Shown here in pieces: positions 14,233-16,072 of a DNA stretch of 16,072 bases. Source of the stretch: a bacterium (GTDB taxonomy: Bacteria > Chloroflexota > Dormibacteria > Aeolococcales > Bog-877); NCBI GenBank assembly GCA_021844355.1, contig JAKBTP010000068.1:1-16072 (forward strand), given 5' to 3'. Position 1 is the stretch's first letter. The number at the start of each line of letters is the position of its first letter. The notes below the pieces were generated by a model. That model did no database searches and had not been told where the DNA came from. It saw nothing but the letters and a program-made list of their open reading frames with translations. A program made the position numbers and the translations under genes.

Positions 14233-16072
14233 AGACGGGCGGTCGGTTCCCGCGCCCTGGAGTGCTGGCCATGGTGGTGGCCGGGCTGGCGGCGGTGTCG
14301 GCCACCGCCGGCGGCGTCCTCAGCTCCGGCCCCTCATCCGCAGCCCCCCCGTCGGCGGCGCCTCAGGTGGCCGCCGAGGAGTCGGCGCCTGTCTGGGCCT
14401 GGCCAGAGCCGGGCGAGTCTGATCACGACCTGAGGCTATCCACCCCCCAGTACCAGCTGGCCCTCCAGCCCCGCACGGGCATCCTCACCGTGTCCTCGGC
14501 GGCGGGCTCCTTCGCCTTCCCTCTCACGGCCCTGGTGGGCCGGCTCCAGCTTCCGGCGGGGACCCGCTTCCTCCCCACCACCGACGGGGCCAACCTCGAC
14601 ATGTACGTGGTCACCCGGGACGGGCAGCTTCTGGAGAGGGCGCTGCTGCGCCCCCACCGGGGCTTTTTCACCGTCACCTTCAGCTCCCAGCTCGGCCCCG
14701 ACAGCTTCGCCGTTCCGGCCTTCTTCAGCAACGGCCGCCAGGCTCTCCCGGCGTCTGCAGTGGTCCACGCGTTCAGCCCCGACCCGGTAAGCCAGTCACT
14801 GATCCCCTTCCCCACCACCTACCTCGGGGTCCACCCCCCGTACCACACCGCCCCCTTCGCCCCCCCTCCGCTTGACCTTCAGTTCAAGCTCAGCCATGGA
14901 TGGGCTGGGGTGGGACTGGTCCAGGTCCCGGACGCCACCGCGCTCAGCATCGACTCCCACTCCGCGGTCACGGTCAACTATCCACTGGGACTGCTGGCAC
15001 GCTTCCCCGACACCGGTGCCGGCGGAGCTGTTGCCCCTCCGCGCAGCGGGCCTGGGAAGCCGCTGGCCGGGAGCTGGCTGGAGTTCCCCAGCTTCGTGTT
15101 CACCGCCGCTCCCGACCAGTACTCCGGGCTTTACCAGTACCATCTGGCGCTCTCGGACCTGGGGATGGCCCCCACGGCCGCCCCGCCGGGGCGCCGGCCA
15201 TCATGGTGGTCATGGCCGATGGTCGACACCTGGGGCCAGCAGCTGCTGACCGGCGCTGCGCGCAACTCGCCCAAATACACCGCCGCCTGGGTGCTCAACT
15301 TCGCCTCCCAGTGGCGCCAGCAGTTTCACGTGCGTCACTTCACCCTGGTAATCGACGCCCAGTGGCAGGCGCGTCTCGGAGACCCCACGCCGAGCAGCCG
15401 CTTCGGAGGCTTCTCGGGGATGAAGGCGCTGATCGCCAGGCTGCACTCCGAGGGGATCCGGGTGGTGCTCTGGTGGAAGCTCTGGACGGACCAGCTGCCC
15501 GACGGGAAGGTGGTGAGATACGACCCCACCCAGCCCGGCTTCACCACGCTGCTCAGCTCGCAGGTGGACCAGATGGTGGGGCCGGGGCCGAGTTCGCTGG
15601 GCGCCGACGGTCTCAAGCTCGATTGGGGATTCCTGGTGCCACCGCCCTCGGCGGAGCAGCTGGCCAGGCCCCAGCTGGGCTTGGGCGCGGCGGTTCTCCT
15701 CCGCTACATGCGGATCCTGTCCTCGGCGGCCTGGCGTGCCGACCCCACCAGCCTGATCGACGCCTCGGCGGTGGCACCCCAGTTCGGCGGGACGGAGGAC
15801 ACCCTGCGTCTGTACGACGCCCACCGCGCCTCCACCTGGAGCTACCGTGCCGAGATCGTGAGCGCGGTGGACCCCAATTCGGCCATCGACGGGGACGGGT
15901 GGGCGCTGCTCAGCTCCCAGGCCATTCCTCACATAGTGGCCAGCTCGGTCTTCGGGATCCCGTCCATCTACTACGTCGGGCGCTGGGCCAAGGGGACCCG
16001 CTTCGCCCCCGGACTGGCGCGCGACCTGGGCATGGTGATCCAGGCGGCGCAAGCTCGCGGCCAGGGTCGGGC
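14229..16072 (+). CDS. Secreted glycosidase-like protein, clan GH-D-type TIM barrel (3' end outside window)
   Basis: This frame is open to the window edge (614 codons, no stop). The N-terminus is a probable signal peptide: basic MKTGGRFPRPG, a hydrophobic core about 12-27, then a Ser/Ala/Pro-rich linker to about 50. Residues about 65-310 look like a beta-rich domain. A TIM-barrel region then resembles GH36/GH27/GH31: VIDAQWQARLGD (374-385), RFGGFSGMKALIARLHSEG, VVLWWKLW, and GLKLDWGF, where Asp465 aligns with the catalytic nucleophile of these families. The acid/base is less clear (a candidate lies in the GGTEDTLRLYD stretch). It probably acts on extracellular alpha-linked glycans. GTG 14229 is favoured, with GGGGTGG eight bases upstream and a GTGA overlap with the preceding short ORF. 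The exact GH family is uncertain. Confidence 0.8.
   Translation, partial: MKTGGRFPRPGVLAMVVAGLAAVSATAGGVLSSGPSSAAPPSAAPQVAAEESAPVWAWPEPGESDHDLRLSTPQYQLALQPRTGILTVSSAAGSFAFPLTALVGRLQLPAGTRFLPTTDGANLDMYVVTRDGQLLERALLRPHRGFFTVTFSSQLGPDSFAVPAFFSNGRQALPASAVVHAFSPDPVSQSLIPFPTTYLGVHPPYHTAPFAPPPLDLQFKLSHGWAGVGLVQVPDATALSIDSHSAVTVNYPLGLLARFPDTGAGGAVAPPRSGPGKPLAGSWLEFPSFVFTAAPDQYSGLYQYHLALSDLGMAPTAAPPGRRPSWWSWPMVDTWGQQLLTGAARNSPKYTAAWVLNFASQWRQQFHVRHFTLVIDAQWQARLGDPTPSSRFGGFSGMKALIARLHSEGIRVVLWWKLWTDQLPDGKVVRYDPTQPGFTTLLSSQVDQMVGPGPSSLGADGLKLDWGFLVPPPSAEQLARPQLGLGAAVLLRYMRILSSAAWRADPTSLIDASAVAPQFGGTEDTLRLYDAHRASTWSYRAEIVSAVDPNSAIDGDGWALLSSQAIPHIVASSVFGIPSIYYVGRWAKGTRFAPGLARDLGMVIQAAQARGQGR

Noticed and set aside
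15210..16052. A 280-codon minus-strand frame near the window end
   Set aside because: It is antisense to the glycosidase-like gene and shows no domain; the plus frame has a signal peptide and catalytic-type motifs.

Overview
This is a very GC-rich bacterial window with about twelve protein-coding genes in tight, mostly co-directional blocks. No tRNA, rRNA, insertion sequence, phage gene or CRISPR array is visible. Codon use, the mix of ATG, GTG and TTG starts, and the gene content (K+-independent proton pyrophosphatase, SAMHD1-like HD protein, sedolisin-type S53 peptidase, WYL regulator) fit a high-GC soil lineage such as Dormibacterota, Chloroflexota or a deep Actinomycetota. That placement is inference; no marker gene here settles it. 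Nothing suggests recent horizontal transfer, and base composition looks even throughout.

Layout. Bases 1-992 (+) hold the 3' part of a WYL-domain regulator, followed by a short GC hairpin. At 1253-3295 (+) is hppA, a membrane proton-pumping pyrophosphatase with its own TATAAT box and Shine-Dalgarno (SD) site. At 3328-3687 (+) is a small helical protein of unknown function, which meets an MFS exporter (3677-4897, -) tail to tail. Divergent from the exporter are a class II aldolase-family protein (5143-5799, +) and an unusual fusion of a MarR-type winged helix to a SAM-dependent methyltransferase (5871-6872, +). Convergent to these is a Fur-family regulator (6893-7315, -), divergent from mrp/apbC (7404-8510, +), an Fe-S carrier ATPase.

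From 13866 down to 8541 the minus strand carries a run of five genes: MarR regulator, aldo/keto reductase, M55 D-aminopeptidase (DppA-like), S53 sedolisin and a SAMHD1-like HD phosphohydrolase. The first three overlap at their ends and the rest are 31-34 bases apart. This looks like one transcription unit, perhaps autoregulated by the MarR protein. The two peptidases suggest peptide scavenging, but the reductase and HD protein do not obviously belong to that pathway.

Divergent from this run is a 294-base region rich in perfect inverted repeats. It leads into a 23-codon ORF (14161-14232) with a good SD site, whose stop overlaps the start of a large secreted glycosidase-like protein (14229 to the window end). 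That protein has a TIM-barrel signature like clan GH-D (GH36/GH27/GH31) and runs off the window. The leader-like ORF plus its structured upstream region is the least explained part of the window. A second theme is that several genes (119-residue protein, fur, mrp, S53) lack an SD site but carry a -10-like hexamer 6-9 bases before the start codon, as expected for leaderless transcripts.
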